In this document: positions 49,089 to 56,998 of the stretch, one piece after another
Numbering within the stretch: the stretch's first letter is position 1
Layout of the letters: every line of letters starts with the position of its first letter
NCBI RefSeq assembly: GCF_000424265.1
Contig: NZ_AUJO01000007.1
Location: forward strand, 62,001 to 126,000
Direction of reading: 5' to 3'
Length of the DNA stretch: 64,000 bases
Source of the DNA: Butyrivibrio sp. WCD3002
Lineage (GTDB): Bacteria; Bacillota; Clostridia; Lachnospirales; Lachnospiraceae
The notes under the pieces: generated by a model
Databases searched by the model: none
What the model was told of the DNA's origin: nothing
Seen by the model: only the letters and a program-made list of their open reading frames with translations
Made by a program: the position numbers and the translations under genes

Positions 49089-49691
49089 ATGGAAAGAAGA
49101 ACAGGAACACCCATTGAAAAGTGGGATGATGTTAATGGTAAGACTACAGATGCAACGGCTGTTTCTGTAAATGACCTGTCACAGGGCGAGAGACTTATTC
49201 AGCTCCGTGAGAGTACAGGTATGAACAGAACAGAGTTTGCAGATTATCTCGGTATTCCTTACAGAACAATGCAGGACTGGGAACGTGATGCACGTACCAT
49301 GCCAAATTATGTTTTTGCTCTTATCGAGTATAAGGTTACTGCTGAGTTTGGTTTAAGAGTTCCCCAGGAACTTGATCCCAACACAATCGGTAATGTCAGA
49401 CGAGGTCTTGAGGACCAATTGGAGCAGAACGACAATATGATTGGTGATGGTGTGATCAACAATGTTGCTACTCAGAATACTGTAGAGAACATGAAGGATG
49501 ACAACGCCAATGGCATTCCTGATGAACAGGAAGAACTTGGTGCGGTGGCATCACATGAAAAGAGCAAACCATTTCATGTAAGTGTGGCTGAGAAGGAAGA
49601 AAAGACATCTCTCCTGAAGGAGCTGCGCGATTGCATCCCAGAACCTTCAGAACGTCCTCACAGAGCATTACATCCCGAACTGGTACTGTGA
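49089..49691 (+). CDS. XRE-type HTH protein with charged C-terminus
   Basis: A 200-residue protein starting at ATG 49089 behind GGGAGTG. Residues 35-90 form a Cro/CI-type HTH: GERLIQLRESTGMNRTEF, YLGIPYRTMQDWERDAR. The C-terminal half is acidic and probably disordered, with a conserved-looking end (PFHVSVAEKEEKTSLLKELR). It lies directly before mobC and may regulate the mobilisation genes. Confidence 0.82.
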   Translation: MERRTGTPIEKWDDVNGKTTDATAVSVNDLSQGERLIQLRESTGMNRTEFADYLGIPYRTMQDWERDARTMPNYVFALIEYKVTAEFGLRVPQELDPNTIGNVRRGLEDQLEQNDNMIGDGVINNVATQNTVENMKDDNANGIPDEQEELGAVASHEKSKPFHVSVAEKEEKTSLLKELRDCIPEPSERPHRALHPELVL

Positions 49692-49692
49692 T

Positions 49693-50028
49693 ATGGCAGT
49701 AAGTTATGGCGAGAGCATCCTTATCAAGATGACTCCAGAAGATATCAATGCTATAAAAGTCAAGATGGAACAGGCTGGTATAAAGAATCGTAGTGCTTAT
49801 ATCAGAAAGATGGCAAGGGATGGTTACGTCATCATGCTTGATTTGTCTGACATAAAAGAAGTAATCCGTCTGCTTAGAATAAACAGCGATACCCTCAGCC
49901 TTTGCGCAGAAAAGATTAATGATAGCGGTGCTGTTTCTCTGGAGGACATAAAGGAACTCCAATCACAACAGGAAGAAATCTGGGAAGCCGTTAGAGGAAT
50001 ACTTGAAAGATTAGGAAATATAGCTTAG
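49693..50028 (+). CDS. mobC: MobC-like relaxosome accessory protein
   Basis: A 111-residue ribbon-helix-helix type protein: ILIKMTPEDINAIKVKMEQA, GIKNRSAYIRKMARDGYV, then two helices (INSDTLSLCAEKIN). MobC proteins bind oriT and help the relaxase to open the strands. The start is 1 bp behind the preceding stop. In related elements the relaxase follows directly; here about 2.2 kb of other genes separate them. Confidence 0.88.
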   Translation: MAVSYGESILIKMTPEDINAIKVKMEQAGIKNRSAYIRKMARDGYVIMLDLSDIKEVIRLLRINSDTLSLCAEKINDSGAVSLEDIKELQSQQEEIWEAVRGILERLGNIA

Positions 50029-50033
50029 GTTTT

Positions 50034-50076
50034 GCGGCCATGGGGAAGGTTTATAACTTTTCTTGTGGCCGCTTTT
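50034..50076 (+). terminator. Terminator behind mobC
   Basis: GCGGCCA (50034-50040) and TGGCCGC (50066-50072) form the outer stem; an inner GGAAGGTT/AACTTTTC pairing with G-U pairs extends it; TTTT follows. It cuts the mobC operon off from the MFS gene. Confidence 0.8.
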
Positions 50077-50090
50077 CTGATTCTGTTTGA

Positions 50091-50099
50091 TGGTATAAT
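50091..50099 (+). promoter_or_regulatory. Extended -10 promoter of the MFS gene
   Basis: TGGTATAAT is a perfect TGn extended -10 element, 51 bp before ATG 50150 and just behind the mobC terminator. No -35 consensus is at 17 bp, as is common for extended -10 promoters. It gives the inserted cargo its own transcription. Confidence 0.65.
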
Positions 50100-50149
50100 G
50101 TTAGAGAACTTATATTCCAGCATAATTGACGACGGAGCGATTGGGGAAA

Positions 50150-51373
50150 ATGATTGAAAAATCTAAAAAGAATCATTCTTGTAAAAAACAAATCAGTGGT
50201 GCTATGGCATTCATAGTCTTGATGGGGATAGTCAGTCTGTTTTCTGATATGACTCATGAAGGTGCTAGGAGTATTTTGGGGGAATACTTGAATCTTGCTG
50301 GTGCTTCAGCAGCGACCATAGGATTCGTATCCGGATTTGGTGAATTATGTGGCTATTCTCTGCGTCTATTATCAGGATTTATAGCTGATAAAACCAAAAA
50401 GTATTGGACTTTGGTAATTGTCGGTTATACTCTTCAGGTTTTAGCAATTCCGGCTCTGGCGCTGATTCCTGAAAATGGCTGGATCATAGCATGCGGACTG
50501 ATCATTATGGAGCGGATCGGAAAGGCTGTAAAGAAGCCGGCGAAGAATACACTTGTCAGCTTTGCTGCAAGTGAAGTAGGTACAGGTAAGGGATTTGCAT
50601 TTCAGGAATTTTTGGATCAGCTTGGAGCTTTTCTTGGTCCGGTTATTCTATTTGTGATAGCTGCGGTGAAGGGCACTGGCAGCTTGTTTTCAACATATAG
50701 AGTTTGCTTTGCAATACTTGGAATTCCGGCATTGATTACGATTGCGCTGGTAGTTTTTTCATGGATCAGATATCCGAATCCTGAGATGTTTGAAAAAACG
50801 AAGGAAGAGTCAGAGGAGTTCCATCTTAAGAAGTCGTTTCTATATTATATGATTGCTATATGCCTGTTTGCCTTCGGATTTGCCGATTTTACGCTTATAA
50901 CTCTTCATGCAGCGAATACGCAGGCATTTCCAGACTCGACACTTAGTCTTCTATATGCTGCAGCAATGGCAGTTGATGCTTTTGCCGCACTGTTCTTTGG
51001 ATGGCTGTTTGATAGGATTGGACTTAAGGCACTAATTGCTTCTACAATCTGCAGCGCATTCTTTTCATGTTTTATATTTATTACAGGAAATCCGATACTT
51101 ATTGGTATTGGTATCATTCTATGGGGAATAGGAATGGGTGCGCAGGAAAGTATAATGAAAGCGGCTGTCAGCAAGATAATCCCGCGAACAATGAGAAGTA
51201 CAGGCTTTGGAATATTTGAAACAGGATTTGGAATAGCATGGTTTCTTGGAAGCTGGATGTTGGGAGCCTTGTATGATTTCAAGCCTGTGAGCCTTGTCGC
51301 AGTTTCTGTCACGGCCCAGCTTATGGCGGTTTTATTTTATGTGATATGCATAAAACGTCAAAAGAAAGAATAA
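50150..51373 (+). CDS. MFS transporter
   Basis: A 407-residue protein with about 12 membrane segments in two halves joined by a charged loop (FEKTKEESEEFHLKK, about 215-230). Segments include GAMAFIVLMGIVSLFSD, IAIPALALIP-type loops and ILIGIGIILWGIGMGAQES. RLLSGFIADKTKKYW is the A-motif-like loop 2-3. Substrate unknown; drug or metabolite efflux is possible. ATG 50150 is chosen because GGGGAAA precedes it. It has its own promoter and terminator context, so it is inserted cargo in the mobilisation region. Confidence 0.88.
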   Translation: MIEKSKKNHSCKKQISGAMAFIVLMGIVSLFSDMTHEGARSILGEYLNLAGASAATIGFVSGFGELCGYSLRLLSGFIADKTKKYWTLVIVGYTLQVLAIPALALIPENGWIIACGLIIMERIGKAVKKPAKNTLVSFAASEVGTGKGFAFQEFLDQLGAFLGPVILFVIAAVKGTGSLFSTYRVCFAILGIPALITIALVVFSWIRYPNPEMFEKTKEESEEFHLKKSFLYYMIAICLFAFGFADFTLITLHAANTQAFPDSTLSLLYAAAMAVDAFAALFFGWLFDRIGLKALIASTICSAFFSCFIFITGNPILIGIGIILWGIGMGAQESIMKAAVSKIIPRTMRSTGFGIFETGFGIAWFLGSWMLGALYDFKPVSLVAVSVTAQLMAVLFYVICIKRQKKE

Positions 51374-51409
51374 TATTGCAGGATAACTGACTAATAGGAG
51401 TGTTGATAA

Positions 51410-51835
51410 ATGACAGTAAAAGAATTATTTGAGAAATATTGCACTAAAGACGAGTGGGGATATTGCTGCCATGGACATGGCATTAAGCTAACTCCGGCTT
51501 CAGAGGAAGAAATAAAAGCGTTCAGAGATTTATGCGATAAATATGGTGTAGAGCAGAGGGTAGTCTCTGAATTGGAAGAATACTACAAGCAAACTAATAA
51601 CTTCTTTGATTACTTTAAGTGTGATGAAGAAGATTTATTTACATGGTGGGAAGATGATGATCAAAGATCCATATGGCTTGGCTGCGTGGATTGTGACAGT
51701 TTCATCTATGACGATATCACTCACAAATATGCAATTGGAGCGGCAGGCGACAATTCTATTGGAGAATACGATACATTAATGGAGATGCTTGAATCATATC
51801 TTAAAGAAGGCTACGAGAATGGTTGGAACAATTAA
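51410..51835 (+). CDS. 141-residue hypothetical protein, possibly SUKH-like
   Basis: ATG 51410 is preceded by TAGGAGTG. The acidic product contains YGVEQRVVSELEEYYKQTN and then WLGCVDCDSFIYDDITHKYA, followed by a helix (TLMEMLESYLKEGY). The pattern of a Trp/Asp-rich core and a final helix resembles SMI1/KNR4 (SUKH) immunity proteins, but I rate this as weak. It may be an immunity or accessory protein in the cargo insert. Confidence 0.5.
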   Translation: MTVKELFEKYCTKDEWGYCCHGHGIKLTPASEEEIKAFRDLCDKYGVEQRVVSELEEYYKQTNNFFDYFKCDEEDLFTWWEDDDQRSIWLGCVDCDSFIYDDITHKYAIGAAGDNSIGEYDTLMEMLESYLKEGYENGWNN

Positions 51836-51926
51836 GATTATACCGGAATTTAAAGATTCGATAGCATTACAGTTAGTACCATTTTGCATTTGGTAAATTA
51901 TTGGATTGAAGGTAAGGACAAGTAAT

Positions 51927-52160
51927 ATGGCTTTTCGTAGGACCCTTAGTGATCTTATTCGGCTGTATGCTGATGAGATTGCTGATTTGGATATAGATAT
52001 TTGCCAGTATGATAAAAGATATGATGTGTGGGGATGCTTTTATCATGGCAAGCTAGATAAAGATAAGATACCGGAATGGGCACTCAGACATGAAGTTAAA
52101 GATGTCTATGAGTCTAAAGAGAATCATTCTTATACAATCTATCTTCAGCCTCTTGAATAA
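51927..52160 (+). CDS. 77-residue hypothetical protein
   Basis: ATG 51927 is preceded by AAGGACAAG, a weak RBS. The product (MAFRRTLSDLIRLYADEIAD … YTIYLQPLE) is a small alpha/beta protein with many aromatic residues. No family is recognised. It is the last gene before the relaxase. Confidence 0.5.
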   Translation: MAFRRTLSDLIRLYADEIADLDIDICQYDKRYDVWGCFYHGKLDKDKIPEWALRHEVKDVYESKENHSYTIYLQPLE

Positions 52161-52249
52161 GATATGATTTTGAAATTAAAGAAATAATGCAAATGAATAT
52201 TTAAGTGCAACTCTTCGGAGCTGCACTTATTTTTGTGGGGAAAACTATT

Positions 52250-53662
52250 ATGGCAGCTACAAGACTTATTTCATTACACATGAACAAGGGAAGGACTCTT
52301 GCCAAGTGTCTGAAGGACAGGACGGATTATGAAATGAACCCGGACAAAACAGAAAAAGGGAAATACGTTTCATCCTATGCCTGTGATCCTAAGACTGTGG
52401 TGGAAGAATTTATTTTATCCAAAAGAGAATATGAACGTGTTACGGGCAAACATCCTAAGAACGATGTCATTGCATATCAGATCAGGCAGTCTTTCAAGCC
52501 CGGAGAGATCACACCGGAGGATGCAAACCGAATCGGATATGAGACAGCTATGAGATTTACAAAAGGCAATCATGCCTTTGTAGTATCGACTCATACTGAC
52601 AAGGCCCACGTTCATAATCATATTATTTTCAACTCCACAGCTCTTAGTGGTGACAGGAAGTTCAAGGATTTTCTTTTGTCGGGCATGGCACTTGGGAGAC
52701 TTTCCAATCTTATCTGCATGGAGAATGGATTATCTGTAATTGCTCCGCAGCCTTATCATAGTAAGACAACTTATATCCATGAAGAGCGAGGTCCTACTTT
52801 CAGGGACAGGCTTAGAGAATCAATTGACGTTGCTCTTTCAAAGAAGCCGGGCTCTTTTGAAGATCTTTTGTCTGAACTTTCCAAGCAGGGTTATGAAATA
52901 AAACGAGGCAAGCATACTTCCGTTAGAGGAAATGGTCAGCAGAGATTTATCCGATTCCGTTCTCTGGGAGATGGATACACGGAAAAAGATCTGATGAAAA
53001 AGTTGGAAGGAGTCGAGAAGGGAACTGCTCCTAAGGAAGAGACTATAAAGGAAGAACAGAAACCATTTTACAGGGATGATAAGTTTGACCTTCTGATAAA
53101 CATCCAGGACATCATCGCCCAGGGAAAAGGTCCTGGCTATGAGATGTGGGCGAAGAAGTTCAATGTGAAAAATGTCATGAAGGCGATTCTCTTTTTCCAG
53201 GAGAAGGGGCTGAGGACATATGCTGAACTGGAAAAAATGGCAGGAGATACTTCTGACAGATTCTCTCAGCTATCCGATGACATAAAAGGATATGAGAGCA
53301 AGCTGAAGAAAATCTCAGAACAAAAGAAAGTCATTAAAGATTATTCCAGTACAAAAGAAATTTATCAGCAGTACAGGAAGTCGGGCTACAACAGGAATTT
53401 TTTTGAAGAGCATAAAGAAGAAATTATGACTCATAAAGCTGCGAAAGATGCTTTCGATAAATACAAAGGTAAGTTTCCATCTTACAAAGAACTCAGTGCT
53501 GAGTATGACAAAGTGCTTTCAAAAAAGAGAGCTGCCTATTCCGAGTACAAGGAAGTCAGAAAAGATATGCAGACATATCAGACTGCAAAATATGATATCG
53601 ACCAGATACTTGGTATTGGAAAAGAACAGGAACAGAATAAAAATCGTGAACGTTCACGATAA
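52250..53662 (+). CDS. Relaxase/mobilisation nuclease (MOB-P type)
   Basis: A 470-residue relaxase. It nicks oriT and leads the transferred strand into the recipient. The catalytic tyrosine candidates lie in the N-terminal 130 residues; the metal-binding motif is HTDKAHVHNHIIFN (about 115-128). After the nuclease domain (to about 230) come helical and coiled-coil parts with a charged C-terminus. The start ATG 52250 behind GTGGGGA gives the usual N-terminus AATRLISLHMNKG. It is separated from mobC by cargo, and followed by a cluster of hairpins. Confidence 0.93.
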   Translation: MAATRLISLHMNKGRTLAKCLKDRTDYEMNPDKTEKGKYVSSYACDPKTVVEEFILSKREYERVTGKHPKNDVIAYQIRQSFKPGEITPEDANRIGYETAMRFTKGNHAFVVSTHTDKAHVHNHIIFNSTALSGDRKFKDFLLSGMALGRLSNLICMENGLSVIAPQPYHSKTTYIHEERGPTFRDRLRESIDVALSKKPGSFEDLLSELSKQGYEIKRGKHTSVRGNGQQRFIRFRSLGDGYTEKDLMKKLEGVEKGTAPKEETIKEEQKPFYRDDKFDLLINIQDIIAQGKGPGYEMWAKKFNVKNVMKAILFFQEKGLRTYAELEKMAGDTSDRFSQLSDDIKGYESKLKKISEQKKVIKDYSSTKEIYQQYRKSGYNRNFFEEHKEEIMTHKAAKDAFDKYKGKFPSYKELSAEYDKVLSKKRAAYSEYKEVRKDMQTYQTAKYDIDQILGIGKEQEQNKNRERSR

Positions 53663-53766
53663 TCTTTTGGGGCAGTCCATCGTGGCTGCCTCTATCTATT
53701 AACAACAACCAAACGTCATTTGCCATCTTCTTGGCGGAATTTCTTTCAGCTCCGGAAGGAGCGTAG

Positions 53767-53872
53767 TCAGATTTTAATCTGAAGCGAGGGGATTGGGGAT
53801 GTGCCCCAACAAGTGAGTTTCGATGGGTATATATCGAAACCCCACTTGCCACTTTACTCTACCCCTTTGGGG
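53767..53872. other. Cluster of four hairpins behind the relaxase gene (candidate oriT or structured RNA)
   Basis: Four inverted repeats follow within 106 bp: TCAGATT/AATCTGA (53767-53782, 2-nt loop), TTGGGG/CCCCAA (53793-53809), a 14-bp stem CAAGTG-GTTTCGAT with ATCGAAAC-CACTTG (53810-53848), and CCCC/GGGG (53862-53872). No T-tract follows, so they are not simple terminators. Position next to the relaxase suggests oriT. Confidence 0.5.
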
Positions 53873-53915
53873 ATGGGGATGATGCGCGGGGCTTTTGAGG
53901 GAGGAACAAATAAAA

Positions 53916-54488
53916 ATGATCAGGGGAAAACAAAACGGTAACAAAAAATATGAAGTCATATATGCGGATCCGCCTTGGAGGTTTCGGGTCCGAACAGAAA
54001 AAGGGAAGGGCAGGAGTGCAGAGAATCATTACCCGACAATGAAGCTTGAGGATATCTGTAATCTTCCGGTTAAAGAAATTGCTGCAGAGGATTCGATTCT
54101 TTTTATGTGGGCGACCTTTCCGAATCTGAAAGAGGCGTTTGATGTTATCGATGCCTGGGGATTTGAATTCAAGACTGTGGCTTTCGTTTGGGTGAAACAA
54201 AATAAGAAATCGGATTCTCTTTTCTGGGGCATGGGCTATTGGACAAGATCCAACGCGGAGATCTGCCTGCTTGCAACCAAAGGACATCCGAAGCGAATTG
54301 ACTCATCAGTACATCAGGTTATCATCAGCCATATTGAAGAACATAGTAAAAAGCCTACAGAGACAAGAGACCGGATTGTGAAACTTGTGGGGGATGTTCC
54401 TCGGGTGGAACTTTTTGCAAGACAAAAGACTCAAGGCTGGGATTCCTGGGGGAATGAAGTGGAGAATGATTTGGAGTTTGCAGCATGA
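53916..54488 (+). CDS. MT-A70 family adenine methyltransferase
   Basis: A 190-residue SAM-dependent N6-adenine methyltransferase. The catalytic DPPW is at residues 18-21 (VIYADPPWRF); then HYPTMKLEDICNLPV, ILFMWATFPNL, FVWVKQNKK, NAEICLLATKG and a C-terminal RVELFARQKTQGWDSWGNE, all typical of the family. ATG 53916 is behind GGGAGGA. As an orphan enzyme carried by the element it may protect the element DNA against host restriction (inference). Confidence 0.93.
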   Translation: MIRGKQNGNKKYEVIYADPPWRFRVRTEKGKGRSAENHYPTMKLEDICNLPVKEIAAEDSILFMWATFPNLKEAFDVIDAWGFEFKTVAFVWVKQNKKSDSLFWGMGYWTRSNAEICLLATKGHPKRIDSSVHQVIISHIEEHSKKPTETRDRIVKLVGDVPRVELFARQKTQGWDSWGNEVENDLEFAA

Positions 54489-54616
54489 ATGGTTTTTGAA
54501 TTATCGTATTGAGGAAAATAGAAGAAATAGCAGTCTGTAATATGATAAAATTATTATTAGGTTCTTTGAAGTATAATCTTTGGGAAAAATGAAGCCTTCA
54601 ATGGAGAGGAATTATT

Positions 54617-56998
54617 ATGAAACCAATAGACGATCTTGATGAACAGCTAAAAAATGAAGAGAGTACAAAGCTTAAATATATTACCCCAGCATTACAGAAA
54701 AAGTGGAATGCTGATGGGGATCAGATTGTAATGGAATATGGTAAAAAGGGTTCTGGTCATTATTTCACCGATGGTCAGATTTTGGTTGAACCTGATGGCA
54801 GTGTAAAACGTGGGGAGCAAAAGAAATTGGATTATCTTTTGCTCTTTAAGCATAATTTGCCGCTAGCTTTAGTAGAAGCTAAAGGGTATGACCATAGTGT
54901 TGATGAAGGTGTGAGTCAGGCATTAGAGTATGCAGAGTTACTTGATGTACCTTTTGCCTATGTTTCAAATGGACAAATATTCCATGAGGAAGATCGTCTT
55001 ACGGGAAAAAACTGTGAGTTTGGGATGGATGATTTCCCTACATCTGATGAATTATGGGAAAGATATAAAAAGAGCGAGAATATAACCGATGAAGAGACGG
55101 ATTTGATTATTAGTCCATACTATATTAGTCCGGATGGAAAGAAGCCACGTTACTATCAGAGAAATGCTATCAATAGATGCATTAATGCGATAGCTAAAGG
55201 GCAAAACCGCTTGCTTTTGGTTATGGCAACTGGTACTGGAAAAACATTTGTTGCTATGCAGATTATTTATCGACTCTATGCTAAGGAAGTGAAAAAGAAA
55301 ATCTTATTCCTTGTAGACAGAAATGCGCTGGCGGATCAGACTTTTGATGACTTTGGCGTGTTTAAAAATACAATGGTTAAGATTGGAGAAAAATATACTT
55401 TAAAGAGTGAAGAAGAGATAAAGAAACTTACTTCATATGAAGTATTCATATCTCTTTATCATCAAATGAAATCCGGAAGTTCAGATGAGGATTGCGATTA
55501 TGTCGAGTCTGAAGATAATGGGAAGGCATATTATAAAAACCTTCCTAAAGATTTTTTTGATTTGATTGTTGTTGATGAATGTCATAGAGGCTCTTTGAGA
55601 GAGCAGAGTGGCTGGCATGAAATGCTAGAGTATTTTGGTTCAGCAACACAGATTGGACTTACAGCTACACCAAGAGAAACTGAATTTGGTTCTAATATCG
55701 AGTATTTTGGTAAACCGGTATATAGTTATTCTCTTAAACAAGGTATAGCGGATGGATTTCTTGCCCCATATAAGGTCGTTACATATGAGCTGGATGTTGA
55801 CAGAGATGGTTATATGCCAAAACCTGGCGAATTAGATATTAATGGCAAACCTCTTGAAATGCGTCGCTATGAGCAAAAAGAGTTTGATAGAAAGCTTATT
55901 ATTGATGACAGGAGAAAGCTTGTTGCTAAGAAGATAAGCGATTATTTGAAGGCTACTGATCGCTTCCAAAAAGTCATTGTCTTTTGCGAAACTGAAGAGC
56001 ATGCAGGCGCCATGGTCAATTATTTAAGAAATGAAAACAGTGATCTTGTGAAAGAGGATCATAGATATGTCATGAGAATTACAGCAAGTGATACTGTTGG
56101 AAAGAGTCATATAAAGAGTTTTAAAGCCCCATCGCAAAAGTATCCAGTTATTGCTGTTACAAGTAAACTATTGTCTACGGGTGTTGATACACAGACTGTA
56201 GAGCTGATTGTACTAGATAAAACGATTGGAGCAATGTCTGAGTTTAAACAGACAATAGGCCGTGGAACTCGAATCAAAGAAAACTATAAAGTCGGAGAAG
56301 AAGAGAAAAGTAAGACTCATTTTACTTTAATGGACTTTAGAAAGAATTATCTAAAATTCGATGATCCTGATTTTGATGGAGATATCGAAATAATAGATGG
56401 CGGAACTTCTATGCCATTATCTACGAAGACAAAAAAGAAAAAACGTGATGTCTTTAGGATTAAGGGAGTAAATGTTGAAGTAGCAGGTCACCAGATTATG
56501 TATTTGGATGAAAATATGCAACTGGTGAAATCACAGAATATTGAAGAATGTGTTAAGAATAATATTGTTGATAACTATCCAGATTACAAGGATTTTAAAA
56601 AAGCATGGAAAGAATCGGATGATAAGAAGGCACTTATCAATGAATTGCTGATTAATGAAGGCATTGCAGATAAGTTGATGTCTGATTTTGGTATTCCGAT
56701 GGATTACTTTGATCTTATTGCTTTTTATGGTTATGGGATACCGGTACCATTGAAGGAGGATAGAATTAGTAAGGCTAAAGACTATATTGTTACCTTGGAA
56801 GATGGGCAGAAAGAGGTTATGGAAATAGTTATTGAATGCTACAGACATACGGACTTTACTGACTTGCGACACATAAAGATATTTTCTTTGGCGGCATTTG
56901 CTAATAAAGGCTTTACTCCAAAGACTGCAATAAAGCCATTTGGTAGTAAAGAAGGATACGAGAGAGTTATAGATAGTTTGGAGGATAAATTGTTTTGA
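54617..56998 (+). CDS. hsdR: Type I restriction enzyme, R subunit
   Basis: A 793-residue HsdR. The N-terminal PD-(D/E)xK nuclease has LDYLLLF (D72) and LPLALVEAKGYD (E87, K89). The SF2 helicase follows: MATGTGKTFVAMQ (motif I, near 204), VVDECHRGS (motif II, near 317), LTATPRETE (motif III), ITAS and VTSKLLSTGVDT, IGRGTRI (motif VI). The C-terminal ~200 residues contact the M/S complex. It translocates and cleaves unmethylated DNA. The RBS GGAGAGG is at 54603. The stop overlaps the M-S gene by 4 bp. Confidence 0.94.
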   Translation: MKPIDDLDEQLKNEESTKLKYITPALQKKWNADGDQIVMEYGKKGSGHYFTDGQILVEPDGSVKRGEQKKLDYLLLFKHNLPLALVEAKGYDHSVDEGVSQALEYAELLDVPFAYVSNGQIFHEEDRLTGKNCEFGMDDFPTSDELWERYKKSENITDEETDLIISPYYISPDGKKPRYYQRNAINRCINAIAKGQNRLLLVMATGTGKTFVAMQIIYRLYAKEVKKKILFLVDRNALADQTFDDFGVFKNTMVKIGEKYTLKSEEEIKKLTSYEVFISLYHQMKSGSSDEDCDYVESEDNGKAYYKNLPKDFFDLIVVDECHRGSLREQSGWHEMLEYFGSATQIGLTATPRETEFGSNIEYFGKPVYSYSLKQGIADGFLAPYKVVTYELDVDRDGYMPKPGELDINGKPLEMRRYEQKEFDRKLIIDDRRKLVAKKISDYLKATDRFQKVIVFCETEEHAGAMVNYLRNENSDLVKEDHRYVMRITASDTVGKSHIKSFKAPSQKYPVIAVTSKLLSTGVDTQTVELIVLDKTIGAMSEFKQTIGRGTRIKENYKVGEEEKSKTHFTLMDFRKNYLKFDDPDFDGDIEIIDGGTSMPLSTKTKKKKRDVFRIKGVNVEVAGHQIMYLDENMQLVKSQNIEECVKNNIVDNYPDYKDFKKAWKESDDKKALINELLINEGIADKLMSDFGIPMDYFDLIAFYGYGIPVPLKEDRISKAKDYIVTLEDGQKEVMEIVIECYRHTDFTDLRHIKIFSLAAFANKGFTPKTAIKPFGSKEGYERVIDSLEDKLF

